From the NCBI GenBank assembly GCA_020055645.1, contig JAECZT010000023.1:1-64000 (forward strand): a DNA stretch of 64,000 nucleotides. Direction: 5' to 3'. Each line of letters opens with the position of its first letter. Position 1 is the first letter of the stretch. The translations under genes were made by a program, and so were the position numbers. The DNA comes from Tomocerus qinae (Eukaryota; Arthropoda; Collembola; Entomobryomorpha; Tomoceridae). The notes beneath the pieces are model-generated. The model had not been told where the DNA came from, ran no database searches, and was given only the letters and a program-made list of their open reading frames with translations. Positions 34,137-47,394 of this stretch are shown here, one piece after another.

Positions 34137-36179
34137 ATTCTGAATATTATAATAATGAATTGATTATCAAATTCGTAGATATATTTCAGCAATATTGTAG
34201 GATATAAAATCACAAAATAAACAGCTACTGTTGTGATTGAAAATTGCCTACAAGTTATCAGCTCCAAATATTAGTTAAAAATTTAAAATTCTAGGAAGCA
34301 CAACTACTGGTTATACACTATACCTAAAATTGATCAGGTTAAAGTAATTCACAATTATTACCTCGTTATGGCCACGTTATAGGCACACGGTAAAAATGAA
34401 ATTAACCTTCTTAAAATAAATAGCAAACAAAAATTCAAATTTAGATCAGGATTGCAATCTTTGTATGTTTATTTCTTAGTTTAGCAGTCTAACTTTGAAA
34501 TGTGAATGTACACTTATAAATTTTAGTGAGTAAAACTATTCTGAATACCCAAAATAGTTCCGATGGCCTTGGTCTGGAATTGTGTTGTGTTTGTGTTGAG
34601 AGAATGGTTTGTACGTCTGGTGGGGGAATGATTTCTAAGCACATTAGTTTATTACATTACGGGTAGGCAATAAAATTTGTGCTGAGTTTAGATTTAAAAT
34701 GTTTTAGAACAATAACATCCTGTGTTAGTATTTATGTTATTCGTATATCGGCAATGTTTAGAGAATAAAATCGTACTTAACCTTCTTCTGGATAAGGAAC
34801 GTAGTATAATACTCATTTGGGAAGGACAGAGTATTAAACTGCCCCTTTCCCATGAAAATTTTGTAATATTAGAAACATTAATAGAAAGTTGACCATTTTG
34901 GGTGCCAAGGACGTATTTAGGGGGTGCTAGGGTGCTTAACCACCCCCAAAATATTTTGAAAACCCACGAGATATTGTGTTTTTACTGAACAGAAATATTT
35001 ACTTTCGAATTGCGCGAAGCATATTTTTATTTTCATATGACATCATATTTTTGAGAAGTTTCGAATCTGTTCTTGCATTGTCGAATACTTTATTGTTTTT
35101 TCCCTTCATTGAACATATAATTTGAGATTATTTTATGGTTACAGAAATGGAAATGTCCCTAGCAATTTGTCACCACAACGCTTATAACGTATCAGCCGAA
35201 TGAGTGGGTGATGACAGATTATAAAGAACATATTTTGAAGAGGTACGGTGGGACGGGGGGAGGTCCCCTAAATCTCGAGATAAAGCGATTTTTTTGTCCA
35301 AGAAGATTAAAAATCACTAAATATTTCGCTTATTTTTGCAAGTATATTTTCTTGGGGCAATTCCAGGACACTTGCCTGTGACAAATTGATCAGATTAGTA
35401 TTTGCAAATGGCAATAGGATAATTGATATAAGGAAACAAGAATTTGCATTGCAAAAATTTCAACAGAGATCAGTAATTTGTAAATTTTAAAAATCCTAAA
35501 CCTGCAGTTCCAAATACCAGATGCAAAGACAGATGTCGATTTCTATAGAGATTTTACCCCCAAAAGATTCAAAATAATTCGAATAAAATCGAATAAATTC
35601 AAACAAAACTATCGAAAATTATGTCGAAAATAGTACATATTAGCGCGAGGCGTGAAAATTTTGTGCTTATTTTTGCCTTTGGGATAAACCTGTTTTCTGA
35701 GATTAAGGGGGGCGCTGCGGTCTTCCCCTCCCCCCGCACCCTACTGGATACGTGCTTGCCTAAAAGAGATAAGATGCTTATTCTATTATTTCTTAGAATC
35801 TTATACTATCGTAGCTTTCAATGTCCCATTAACTACTTTTTGTTATGCCTCTTTGGAATATTGTCGACAATACTTTTTTACCGACCAAATGACTTTTCCT
35901 GCAACCAAAACTATGCCCATAACAAACCCAGGGGATTATTTATAGCATAAAATTAAACATTTTGCAATTAAAATCAATTCGAAATAATTTATTTGATTTG
36001 AAAGTACTTACTTGAAAGTAAGATACTGAAATTTTAATTACACATTCTATTTTGTTAACACAACTTCCGTACAATATGAAATAATCGAAACATATTTAAC
36101 ACGGATTAAGCAATAATATATACTTTAAACTTAGCTTCAGAACAGATGATAGCACTAAATTCAAAATAAAATCAAGGCT
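34137..36179. other. Inter-unit spacer with transposon remnants
   Basis: Contains a family B end CAAGGACGTATTTAGGGGG at about 34912, a family A right end (GGATACGTGCTTGC) at about 35744-35757 preceded by GCGCGAGGCGTGAAAA, and a stretch at 35240-35370 ending CCAGGACACTTGCCTG. The plus ORF at 35621-35950 runs through these repeats and is not supported as a gene. Confidence 0.45.
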
Positions 36180-38728
36180 TTAATTTGAATCTGAATAGTC
36201 TGATTCAGCATCAGCAGCAGAAAACATCATGCTTGGAATTTGTCTCAGTCCATTTTCACAGGAGGAGGCGGGAGCCAAACTAAACTTGCTGATTATCCTT
36301 TCCTTTTCCCAGTAAGTAATTTCCTTAGTTACCTCCTGGACTGTATGTGGACAAATATAGGCACAACCCCCCTAAGAAAAATGCAAACCAAATTACAACA
36401 TGCAAGCAAATTTACCTAGTTGTGAACAGTGTACAAAATTTACCACTTTTTGGATTTTTTATCACCACATGAGAAGAATGATTGAATTTTTGATTATTAA
36501 AGGTATACAAAAGACGTATTAAAGTTTTTTCAATGCTTTATTTTCTTTAAATTATTTCAGACTAATCAGATTTATAATTGAATTGTCACTAAAAACTGTA
36601 ATATAGATGTTATTTAAACGACATTTTTACATTTAGTGTCAGTCAACTTATGTCAATTTAATCATTGCGTCGGTTAAAAATGCAATTATTCCTGGTGGGT
36701 ATTAATTGACTGTATTCCTGGTTGATGAACACACCAAATTTAGCATTTAAGTTTTAAAACACTATCCATCTGCTAAGGAATTGCATAACTTTACATCATA
36801 TTTTACTCCAAATTCTGTATGAAAAAATAAAACTAATTTACACCATTTTCAACCAATTATGCGATTTAATTTAGTTTTTATAAGGTGGAATTTAACGTTA
36901 AATACCATTAAAATCTACTTTCCTTTAAATTGGTAAATGATATTTTGTACACTGTTTGTGGGTTAATAAATAAAATAAAAACTTGTATCTACCAACCGTG
37001 ATTGTGAACTTGATAGTGACTGAAACGCCTGCTTCAATCACAACATTAGGTTCAAGATTAACAGAAATAATTGGGACTTTCCTTTTTGCCATTTTCACTT
37101 CTTTACGAAATATTTTATCTTGAATTTCCACTTTATAGATATAGTTTATAGAAGTACTTGGTCCACCATAAAATCTCAAACCAGTAAGGTGTAGAGTGTC
37201 GGATGTAGTTATCCTTTTAAATTTTAAATTTTTTTTATAAATTAAAACAAGTATTAATTTAAAATTACCGATGCTTACACAAAACCATGAGGAGCAGAAA
37301 AATCTACAAGATAGTTCGGCTCAAAATCCTCTTCAAGGCGATTTACTCGCAAAAATTCGTTATCGTCTCTTGATTCACAGGAAAATAACCTTAAATAATA
37401 ATTTTATAGCGCAGAAGTTATCTTGTTTTAGTTGTCTTAATTGTTGCTCAAACATATATTATGAAAATTAAATACACTTTACGTAATTGGATTTTCTTTT
37501 TTTGGTAACACATCTTTCTGGATAATACAGGTGAAAAGGTCGTTCAGTTCGTCAGCAGTAAGAATTTTTGACGGGCGCACAGTTTTTGTTACTGTCAATT
37601 TGTCCATCAAAGGAAATCTTATGGATTTTACTATTTTATCTCCAAGCAGAATTCTTACGTTTAGCCCATTAAGAGGTAATTTTTCCAACTTGCATTGTTG
37701 CTGTCCCCACCTAATTTGTCAAATGCCATTTGTTTATGTTTATTTGTAAAATAAATATTATTAATTAAATATTATGCGCAATAATTAAATAAATTCTACA
37801 AACTTGATGCATCCATTATAAACTGAAAGTTCAGAGCATTGTAGATAATGCTTTCCTACAATAGTCATTAAGTCGGATTGGTTGAAAAGGAGAATGGCGT
37901 CAGAAGAAAATATGTTCTCTGCATCACTAATGTATAAAATTAAATATGCATAATTGCTTGGAAGCAATAATAGGAATTTTAAAATTTCTTACGCCAAAAC
38001 GCAGTTTTCAACAGTTCGTAATAAACTCCTTGCTCTATCTTCAACTTGACAAATTTGTAATACTCTTAATTTTGTGTAGATTTCTACTGCATCTGCCGGT
38101 GATCCGTTATTCAAATAACAGAAGAACCAATATTCTACTTGGAGAATGACATTACTCGCCAAATATTTGTGTGCCAAAGATAAAACGCCAACTGCAGTTT
38201 TTGCATTTAAACCAACATCGAGAATTTCATCATATTGTTCACGCTCTTCTTCTCTCCAGTCCATGTACATCATCTAGAACAAACAAAATACCGCCAAGTG
38301 ACCGGTCGGTTAGCAGCTATACAATGGGTAGTAGGGGTCATTCCATAAATTCTTAGTTCAAGTCAACTACATTGCAGTTAATTTATCAATGAGTCTCAAT
38401 TATTTAATTTCAAATTCTTACATCAACAAAACATTCGAAATTTTCAGGATCATCATCTTCGAAAGTGATTCTTCGTCCATTTTCCCCTTCGTTCCATCTG
38501 GAGCTTTAACATTGCGCTCAGAACTGGAGAATGGGCTATCAAAATAAGAGAGTGGCATTCAATCTCTTTACTTTGCATTCCAGATCCAACTTTTATAGTG
38601 ACGTCAGTATATTTCTTATTCTTCAACATAGTACGCAAGAGATGGAAAAAATCTGGAGACGATTCTCTGCACAGTCCGTCTCCATAGTACATTTTTCTCT
38701 TTTTTGAAGGTAAATCAGCTCCACTCAT
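36180..38728 (-). pseudogene. BTB-BACK-PHR protein, array copy 2 (frameshift in BTB exon)
   Basis: Same seven-exon plan as copy 1: E1 38728-38422, E2 38273-37993 (DWREEEREQYDEILDVGLNA), E3 about 37937-37800, E4 about 37705-37492, E5 about 37390-37285, E6 about 37210-37007 (LRFYGGPSTSINYIYKVEI) and E7 36373-36180 (GGCAYICPHTV, GLRQIPSMMFS). E1 has one extra G near 38507: neighbours read TTAAACTCAAGATGG, here TTAAAGCTCCAGATGG. The frame is therefore lost after SAMLK, and the fitting continuation (WNEG then ITFEDDDPENFECFVD) lies in another frame. Otherwise the exons are open. Intron 6 is about 630 bp, several times longer than in the other copies, apparently from an inserted AT-rich segment (36420-36960). 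The adaptor role is inferred from the family. Confidence 0.7.
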
Positions 38729-38971
38729 CTTAAGATGTTATGAATTGATGACACAAATCTGTAGATACTTTACCCTAGGTTATTTGAATTATCTTACTGC
38801 AAAACGTTCACTATTCAATTCCTCTGGCCTTATAACCTTGGAATTATTACATTTTGACTAGAAACTGTCATGAAATGGAACATTTCAAAAGCTGAAGAAA
38901 ATTAAAAAATGTATTTTACCTTAAGCGATGACTGGCGTACAGTTCAAATCTGGACTACATTATCTCATAAG

Positions 38972-39552
38972 CAAGGACGTATTTAGGGGGGGTGCTAGGG
39001 TGCTTAAGCACCCCCTAAATAGTTTGAAAACACACTAGATATTATCGTGTTTTCACCATTTATTTAAGTTAATTAATTATTTAATTCCAATTTGGAAGAA
39101 ACATTTTTGTTTTCAAATGACACAATTGCATTTGCATGTATCTTATTTTTGAGCATTTTCGAATCCTTATTTTCCTATATTAAAACTTTTAGTATCTGAA
39201 GGATTATCGTATAATATATGGTTAAAAAATAAAAAGGTACGTAGCAATGGGTCAATTTTGAAATTTTTTCTGGTTAAAGCACCTAAAATTAAATGCGCCA
39301 AATTAAGTGGGTGATGACAGGACACATATTTAGAAGGGGTAATGAATCCTACTGAAACCTATCGATTGAATCTCGATATATAGGGGATTTTATGAAAAAC
39401 AAAAAAGAATATAAATCGCAAATTTTTTCGCGCTTCGCGCAAAAATGTACTCTTTTTATCAATATACTGTGGCGTTTTAATTTTTTTGATTTATGCATTA
39501 CTCATTTTTAAAAATTAGCACCCCCTAGATCCAATTTCTAGATACGCCCTTG
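38972..39552. mobile_element. hAT-type element, family B, perfect 8-bp target duplication
   Basis: 581 bp with inverted ends CAAGGACGTATTTAG and CTAGATACGCCCTTG, flanked by identical CTCATAAG at 38964-38971 and 39553-39560. Inside is the TTTTTCGCGCTTCGCGC core shared with family A. No transposase frame remains. Partial relatives begin at about 34912, 46608, 54046 and 60688 with CAAGGACGARTTTAG. Confidence 0.82.
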
Positions 39553-39847
39553 CTCATAAGTATAGAAATTAAATAAAAGGGACTTTTGGCAATTCTCAAT
39601 GCAATAAATTACTATTCTATAGTACTTACAACAACAGATAATTTGGTTCTCCTCGAACGCGGCGTCGACCGGTCACGCTGATATGATATCTATACGCCAC
39701 GATGATATCAATGTTCTTTCTGATAAATGCCAACTTAGATTGAATCTCACAACGATAAAAACTGGCGGTTCAGAGGGAAATTTTACTTCCCTTAATTGTA
39801 CCGACCCCAGAAACCAAGAAATGTATTTTTTTCGAATGCAAAAAACA

Positions 39848-40085
39848 ATAGAGATAACATATCGTCCTTTAAGGAACGAAAAAGTCACTACCCATTTTTT
39901 TGTTTGGTAGACGAATAAGCCTATATCCATTTTTCGTTTGGTGCAGGGAATAGCTTAACTCCACTCAACAAGCATGTGGATATTGGCTTTTTCCGCCCCC
40001 AAACAAAAAATGGAGTTTGGCTTGTTCGTGCACCAAACAAAAAATGGATTTTGGCTTTTTCGTTCCTTAAAGGACGATATTACAT
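39848..40085. mobile_element. Inverted-repeat element (CGTCCTTTAAGGAACG ends)
   Basis: The left arm TATCGTCCTTTAAGGAACG (from about 39860) and right arm CGTTCCTTAAAGGACGATA (to about 40080) are inverse, followed inwards on both sides by AAAA-GTC/TTGG-type and CCATTTTTTGTTTGGT-like blocks repeated several times (39893, 39930, 40000, 40038). A foldback MITE. The ORF at 39683-39910 overlaps its left arm. Confidence 0.6.
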
Positions 40086-42373
40086 TTATAAGCTATTTTT
40101 GATTCAGTTTTACAATAAAAAGCCAAAGGTCTAATGACGAGCGTAGCTTATAAATTTAGCTTTACAATTATGTCTCTACCGTGCCAGAAACGGAATTCTA
40201 CATACACTGCTATGATAAAAGACAGTAAATGTTAGCATTTCTCCGCCGTAGTTTCATGCACGCAAAAAGGAGACCCAATGTTGGTGATCTGCCGTTTCAA
40301 AATTTTTACTGTAGTTGATATCATCTTTTATCTCCCGATCCTGTCATTCATAGTCACCTAATGTCAAAAATTTGTAGCAACGTTAAGTACATTTTTGTTT
40401 GTAGAGATTTTCGATTTTTAAAGAACTTTTTATAGGAATTTAATGTGCCCCGGTAACCCTGTGACAGATACATGCCTGTACCTAACAAATCTGAGGATGA
40501 GTTAATTCCTTTTATTAAATTACGGCTATGGCATGTGTGATAAATACGCATACGTATTTGCACTACATGACATATCACGTGTTTACTTATCAAGTAAACT
40601 GTATGTGTATCTGTGTATGTAATACTTTTGAGAGATAAGAAAAGTTTCATTCGGTTTATTGCAACGGTTATGGAAATTCCAAAGTACTGTCAAGCAAACA
40701 ATTCTAGTCAGCTTTTATGTTGAATTCATAATGGCACATTATTTTTCATGGAAAACTTAGTACAGGGAATGTAAATGTTTATTTGTATGCTAAAATCTCA
40801 ATCAGCAATTCGGCCAGTGATTTATGTAGTAAAGGAAAGATTGACCAACAAATTATCTATCCATCCATTGAAATCTTGAGGCTATCTAGTGATGGGCAAA
40901 ATATTGATGACGCAACCACCATCGGGAATAAAAACTTTGAAAATTATTTGAATATGATATGTTATATTGTTTGAATTTTGTTTTAAGATACTTTTTACGT
41001 AAATACGCTATTTAAAGAAGTTTCACTATGATAACTAGACCTTTCATAACATAGAGATGAAAAAAGTAACAGAAACCCGCCTGAATGAAAGAGACCGTGT
41101 ACGCACATCTAATGATTATAACAAAGTCAACCAATTTTTAACTATTTTAACCGTGTTATGCTCATTGACGTACATTCAAATTACAATGCAACTTAAGGAG
41201 GTGTGAGGACTTTCAGCCAATATTGGTCAGTGAAATTGGCAGAATGTACATCAGTAACTCCGCTATCAGTTTCAGACAAAATCTATCAAGATTTTTAAAA
41301 CGAACATGAAAACATGATAATCATTTAAATCACCAGAAATTCAATTTGAAAATTTTGATTTTGAGTAGGAAAATGCATGCAAGTTAAAAATAGGAGCACT
41401 CATAGTCACCCCATTTTTCTTTCCTCTTTTTTATGACATTTTTATTCTATATTTTACATCTAACTATAATCCCGGAATAATTTTTTCTGATTTTAAATGG
41501 AAACATTTTAGTAACGATGGTAACAAATGAAATTCTACTAGGGGATATAAAACAAAAATTGATACCACTTAACTTACCATGCAAGAACTCAATGGTGTGC
41601 ATTTTATTTTGGTGATCCACGTAGAAAATTACCCGTAGACACAAAACAAAGTCCCCACATGTCATTAAATATTATTTATTTTCGTACAGTAAATGTACAA
41701 ATCGTATTTTTGTGTTCAATCAGTGTTTAACTTTTCTTTTGATTTGTTTAAAGGCGTTGAATGCAGGTAAATAGGCTATCTGCACGAAACTTCACTAAAT
41801 TACTGCTGCTACTATATTTCAAAATTGAGATGATGATGAGGCATAAAATCTAGGGCCAATGATTAATACTAATTATTTAATCAATGTTAAGTGTTGGGAT
41901 ATGGTTCATTGAGTACATTTTATTTCCACTTTATTCCCAAATACATTTTGTTTCTTTTAAAAATACATTTTATTTAGTTACTAGTTGGAATATAGAACAT
42001 ATCTAAACATATTTTGAATTTCATTTTAAAGCTTAACGTTTGTAATTCTAAATGTTTGGGTAAAAAAACTTGAAAATAATTCAATTAATTAATTAATTCG
42101 AAAAAAGATTATACCATATTCTATGAAAACAGGTTGACAAAAAAGTAATGTTAATAATTGTGTTGAAAAATTTTGATCACCCATTGTCAACTTAGCTAAA
42201 GATTTATAATGCAAGTTCGTATTTTATTTACACCAAATTACCCCACATTGAGTAGTTATGTATAACAAATGAAAACGATATAAACAACATATTATTACAA
42301 ACATTAAGCATATTTGTAGAACAAATGACAACCAACTAATATGTGAGCTTTAATTTGAATCAGAGTCTGAATC
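40086..42373. other. Inter-unit spacer; 3' flank shared between units
   Basis: The stretch about 41750-42350 is paralogous to 55805-56660 downstream of copy 5 (CACGAAACTTC-CTAAATTACTGCT, TTAAGTGTYGGGATATGG, TTTATTTAGTTACTAGTT), so the duplicated unit includes about 600 bp of 3' flank. No gene is seen in 40086-41750. Confidence 0.5.
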
Positions 42374-45141
42374 TTATTCCGCATCAATCTTTAAAAACAT
42401 AAGGCTTGAAATTTGTCTCATTCCATTAGCACATTCGGATCCTTTAGCAACATGGAACTTACTAACGAAAGAGTCGTCATCATCGCCGCCTTTAATGAAT
42501 GTGACCTCTTTGGTCATCTTCTGTACTGTATATGGACAAATATATGTACAACCCCTAAAAAATTAAAACAGTTGAGATGCCTGTTGACGAATTGTAATGT
42601 CAAATAGATCAATTAATATCAAAAATATTAATGAAAATTGGGCCTATACTAACCGTAATTGTAAATTTGACAGTAATCGGCTCGCCTGATTTAAATAAGA
42701 TATTAGGTCCAATTTCAACGGAAATAATTGGGACTTTCCCATCTTCTCGAACATAACCTTTCACTTTTTTCCGATATTTATGACGGAGAATTTCTACTTC
42801 ATAGGTATAATTTTCAGTACTTGGACCACCGTAGAAATTCAAAGCACAAAGTGTATGATCTTGGAATGTAGTTATCCTATGAAAATGATTATATTATGTT
42901 TACAAATATAGCAATAATGTTTTACTACAACTCTGCTGATTATTGATACTTACACAAATCCATGGGTGGTTGAAAAATCAGCAAGTTGGCTTGGTTCAAA
43001 ATCCTCTTCAAGGCGATTTACTCGCAAAAATTTGTTCTTAGTTCTTGGTTGACAAGAAAATAACCTTCACAATTATGTATTAATGCAGATCTTAATTAAT
43101 TTTCGTTATTTTAATTCTAAATATATTTATGAAGAAATCAAAAAAACTATACTCAATTGAATTTTCCTTTTCAGATAAAAAATCTTTTTGAACAATGTAG
43201 GTGAGAAGTTCGATCAATTCTTCAGAATTGAGAATTTTTGCCGGACGCACAATCTTTGTTATGGTTTGCTTGTCCAGCAAAAGGAAATCTTATGGATTTT
43301 ATTATTTCTTCCCCAAGAACGGATCTCACGTTTTCTCCTGTAAGAGGTAAATGTTTCAACTTGCATTGTTCCTGTCCCCACCTAATTAAACAAATGTCAC
43401 TTGTTCATGTTTTTTTAAATTAAATAGTAAAATTGAGCAATAATAAAACATAATTTGACAAACTTAATGCATCCGTTGTAAACCAAAAGTTCAGAGCACC
43501 GTAGATAGTGTTTTTCGACAATAGTCGTCAATTCGGATTTGTTGAATAGAAGAATGGAATCGGTAGTAAAAATCTCTTCTGCATCACTAATTTATAAAAT
43601 AAATTATGCATAACACATAACATAATTATGCATAACATTATTCGAAGCAATAATGGTGAATTTAAAAATTCTTGTTTACGCCAATACGCAGTTTTCCAAA
43701 GTCCGTAACAGACTTCTGGCTCTATCTTCTACTAGACAAACTGGAAGTAATTTTAACTTGATGTAGATTTCTACAGAGTCCGCAGGACCGTTATTTAAAT
43801 AACAAATGAACCAATTTTCTAACTGGAGAATGACATTACTGGCCAAATATTTGTATGCCAAAGATAAAACTCCAATTGCGGTTTCCGCATTTAAACCAAT
43901 ATTTGGAATGTTATAATAATAAAATTCTTCACGGTCTTCCTCTCTCCAGTCCATGTACATTATCTATAATAAACAAAATTTTATAAGCCTATACAGTTTG
44001 TTTTCTACATTGTTTGGTATTACCATAACCTACAATAGCATGCATGTGGGTAAAAGGGGTCATAAAAAAAGTCATTTTGCCCACAAAATGAAGTCGTAAA
44101 GGGTACATGGCGAGTACCACTGAGGCAACAATGGAGAAAGTCTTCTTTCTCAGAACGAGTACATGTTCCATAAGTATATTACCATAAATAAATCGAAAAA
44201 ATTAATAAGCATTAATAAATGAAAACTGCATTTCTTCATGCATTCCTATTTTTTAAAAACTACGGAAAATACAAATTTCCGTCCTATGTGATTGTATGAG
44301 ACGATAAATATAATAATGAATGTTCTAATGAAATCCAATTAAAGAATAATTTTAGTTGTAAAGTAATTAATGTAAGGACTTGTCTGTTTAAACGACGTCC
44401 CAACGAATGTATAATCTTCTAGCAATTCTGAAACAGATTTCTAACCAGAATTACAACGTAAAGAAACCGTTAAAATGGCTATATCAACAATATTGCAATT
44501 ATTACAACTGATTCAAATATTCACTTAATTATTATACTAATAAATATTCACAAAATGAACTCTGCCACACAAAAGGGAGCTATACGGCCTGAAGCCCCCT
44601 CCCCCGCACAAAATCCAAGAAAATAGAAATTTATGCTCTCCAAATAGCAAAGAATTTCGCGTGCTTTTTTCCAAATTTAAGCCAATTTTGACTCAGTTTC
44701 TCAATCATTAAAAAATCAACCTGAAATATTCGCCACTACCCTACAATATAGTTATTTAATCAATGAATACTGTATCTTTTAATTCTAACAAAACATTTTA
44801 CCACAGACTATTAATTTGTAATTAAAATTTCTTACATTCACAAAACATTTGAAGTGTTCAGGATCATCATCTTCCAAAGTAATTATTTGTTCATTTCCCA
44901 CTTCATTCCATCTTGGGCTTAACATTGCACTCAGAACAGGAGAATGTACGTTCAAAATAAGAGAGTGGCATTCAATCTCTTTACTTTTTACACCAGATCC
45001 GACTTTAATAGTGACATCAGTATATTTCTTGTTCTTCAGCATAGTACTCAAGAGGTGGATAATATCGAAAGAGGATCCTCTGCTTAATCCGTCCCCATCG
45101 TCCATTTTCTTCTTTTTGGAAGGCACTTGCACTAAGCTCAT
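42374..45141 (-). pseudogene. BTB-BACK-PHR protein, array copy 3 (several frame breaks)
   Basis: E1 45141-about 44836 (LSTMLKNKKYTDVTIKV, LEDDDPEHFKCFVN), E2 about 43963-43682 (IGVLSLAYKYLASNVILQL), E3 about 43590-43465, E4 about 43375-43155, E5 about 43065-42960, E6 about 42875-42655 (LCALNFYGGPSTENYTYEVE) and E7 ending in an early TAA at 42374. Relative to its neighbours E4 has one extra T (TTTCCTTTTGCTGGAC against TTTCCTTTGCTGGAC, about 43278). E7 starts with three G after the acceptor instead of five. E7 also stops before the Ser/Asp tail. Intron 1 is about 870 bp and holds an MITE remnant at 44575-44700. E7 here and in copy 5 has a distinct acidic insertion (GDDDDSFVSKFHVAKGS) instead of the WGDEAV-type reading. 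Confidence 0.7.
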
Positions 45142-45244
45142 CTAAAGATAACATGAATTGATTGCACATTATGTACCCAAATAAATCTTAAATGACATCG
45201 ATTACCAATCAATTTTCAATGTGATTTTAAATGACGAAATCCGC

Positions 45245-45738
45245 GGCTGAATTTAGGCAGCGGTACTTTGTTGCCACTGTCTCCGCTGGGAGGTATAGGG
45301 GTTAGGGGCAACATCATAACAGCGGAGACAGTGGAAACAGCGGCGACACGCTACAACCAATAGCGGCGACACACTACAACTAGTAGCAGCAGCAGCGGCA
45401 ACAGAGGAACTCAGATTAATATGTCTCTTTGCCGCTGTTTCCACTGTCTCCGCTTTTATGCTGTTGCCGCTAACCCCCGCCGATACCCCCCAACGGCAAC
45501 AGCGAAGACAGTGGCAATAAAGTACCGCTCTGCCCAGGCACGTATCTAGAAATTTGTTCAAGGTGGGGCGGAAGCAAAAATTATACCAAAAAGAAGACAT
45601 ATTCGCGCGAAGCGCGAAAAATTTTTGCAATTTTAGGCCATTTTTGAGAAAAAAATCTCTTTTTCTCAGATTTAGGGGGGGCGCTGCGCCCCCCCGCCCC
45701 CCTACTAAATACGTGCTTGGCTCTGCCTAAATTTAGCC
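45245..45738. mobile_element. Nested TIR element: 301-bp outer MITE with hAT MITE inside
   Basis: The outer element starts GGCTGAATTTAGGCAG and ends CTGCCTAAATTTAGCC. Its flanks are identical 8-mers AAATCCGC (45237-45244 and 45739-45746). The arms (GTTGCCACTGTCTCCGCT, CAGCGGAGACAGTGGAAAC) fold back on each other over most of the length. The equivalent points upstream of copies 4 (about 53019-53036) and 5 (about 59827-59844) read GACGAAAWCCGCAACTT without the element. The inner element (45535-45719) is listed separately. The 125-codon minus ORF across it is a shadow. Confidence 0.85.
45535..45719. mobile_element. hAT-type MITE, family A, nested, perfect 8-bp target duplication
   Basis: 185 bp from CAGGCACGTATCTAG to CTAAATACGTGCTTG, flanked by GCTCTGCC at 45527-45534 and 45720-45727. 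It interrupts the right terminus of the outer element, so it is the younger of the two. The interior has TCGCGCGAAGCGCG and GGGGGGGCGCTGCGCCC. Confidence 0.87.
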
Positions 45739-47394
45739 AAATCCGCATCTTAAGGCAAATTTACATAAAATATGAAATAGAAAAATTCTATTGAATTTTC
45801 TCACAATTGGTGATCGGTCACAAATGTAACATATGAATAGGTATTAAAATGACTCCAATACCTGTTACCCTGGAATTGTGGGAGACGTCTATAGTATCAT
45901 TTATATAAAATTATTTACCTTACCTTAGCTTATTATACTCCAAAACTGTCTCCAACTCCAACAGATGTAGATAACTGGGCCAATAATAACCAATGATGAA
46001 TGACTAACAGTATAATGAAAGTCAACAGTTTACAGTATTTGACTTCCAAAAAAGACAAAAAATATTATTGCAATTGTGAAGGTTAAATGTGAGCCTTCGG
46101 CTTAATTATTTAATTTGTTTACCACTATTCTCAACACACCCAGAGATTCAATTCACTGCGCACTGGTTTCGTTGCTTAGCTCTTGATAGATGCGTCAGAG
46201 CAGAGCAGACGCCACGATATCAAGAAAAATATTTTCAATTGTCGATTCCAGCAATCTCGTGTGATTGAAGTTGTCCGCTAACTTACCAAGGATTCAAAAG
46301 CACTCAGGACGTTCCTTACGCACGCACGCGCACGTCTACGTACTGGTTCTTAGTTCTTGGCCCTACAAATCTCAAGTAACCCCTAAAGTTTCTTTTACCG
46401 GCTTTCTAACATTCTGATTCAATATTTAATTACAAAAATACGGAAAGTACAGAAAATGAGTAAATGTTGTTGAAGTTGAGTTAAAGTTGAAAAATGTTTT
46501 GAAAACAAAAATTACGATTTTTAATGCTGAGAATGGATTTTATAACCTACGGCCAACACTAACAGCTTAGCCTTTTTAGAGACTACTAAAATGCAAGATA
46601 TAATCAAGGACGAGTTTAGGGGGTGCTATGCTAGAGTGCTTAAGCACCCCATAAATATTTTGAAAATACACTAGATATCGTGTTTAAACCATTTATTTAA
46701 TATTTCATTAATTAATTCCAAATTGAGAGAAGTATATTTTCGTTTTCATATGACTCAATTGCATGAATCTTATTTTCAAGCATTTTTGAAGATGCTTCAG
46801 CGTTAGCCTAACCCCCCCCCTAACCTAAATTAACCTTAACCAACCCACTGGGAAACCACGCTAAAAGCCATAGGTCTACAAACAATTTTTGGTCCTCGCT
46901 GAGTCAAATGGTTATGGCGCGATATCAAGTAATTTTTCGAAATACAAACGATTCTAATGGTCAACAAGTCAACATCTTATGTGTCCAAAATGTGCGTTTT
47001 ATATCACCACATATGTACATGAGCCATCTTAATTTGTTAAACTACTTGGTATTTGCGTTATAATACTGCATGAAATCAAGCCAATAAAATACAATTAACA
47101 TTAACTACAAAAAGATACACAGGGTAATAAATTAGGATGAAAATGTAAATTAAAACTCCAATAAATACAAAAAGGTAGCACCAATGATATCCCCAAATTA
47201 ATGTAGCATCCAAGTAGGCATTAGGAAAAGTTTGGCTTTAGTTTGTAAAAATATAATCTAAAGTTCTAAGCTAAAGGTATTCTATTCCAAGCTTTATTCA
47301 GCATTTTTCCAAACTTTGATAAAATGAAAAAAATATTTATGTTTTAGTCTCATGATAAGGAATTATTGATATAACTTTTCCATTGAGAATTGTA

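Noticed and set aside
45253-45630. Minus-strand ORF of 125 codons
   Set aside because: Runs across the outer foldback element and into the nested MITE, both defined by exact target duplications.
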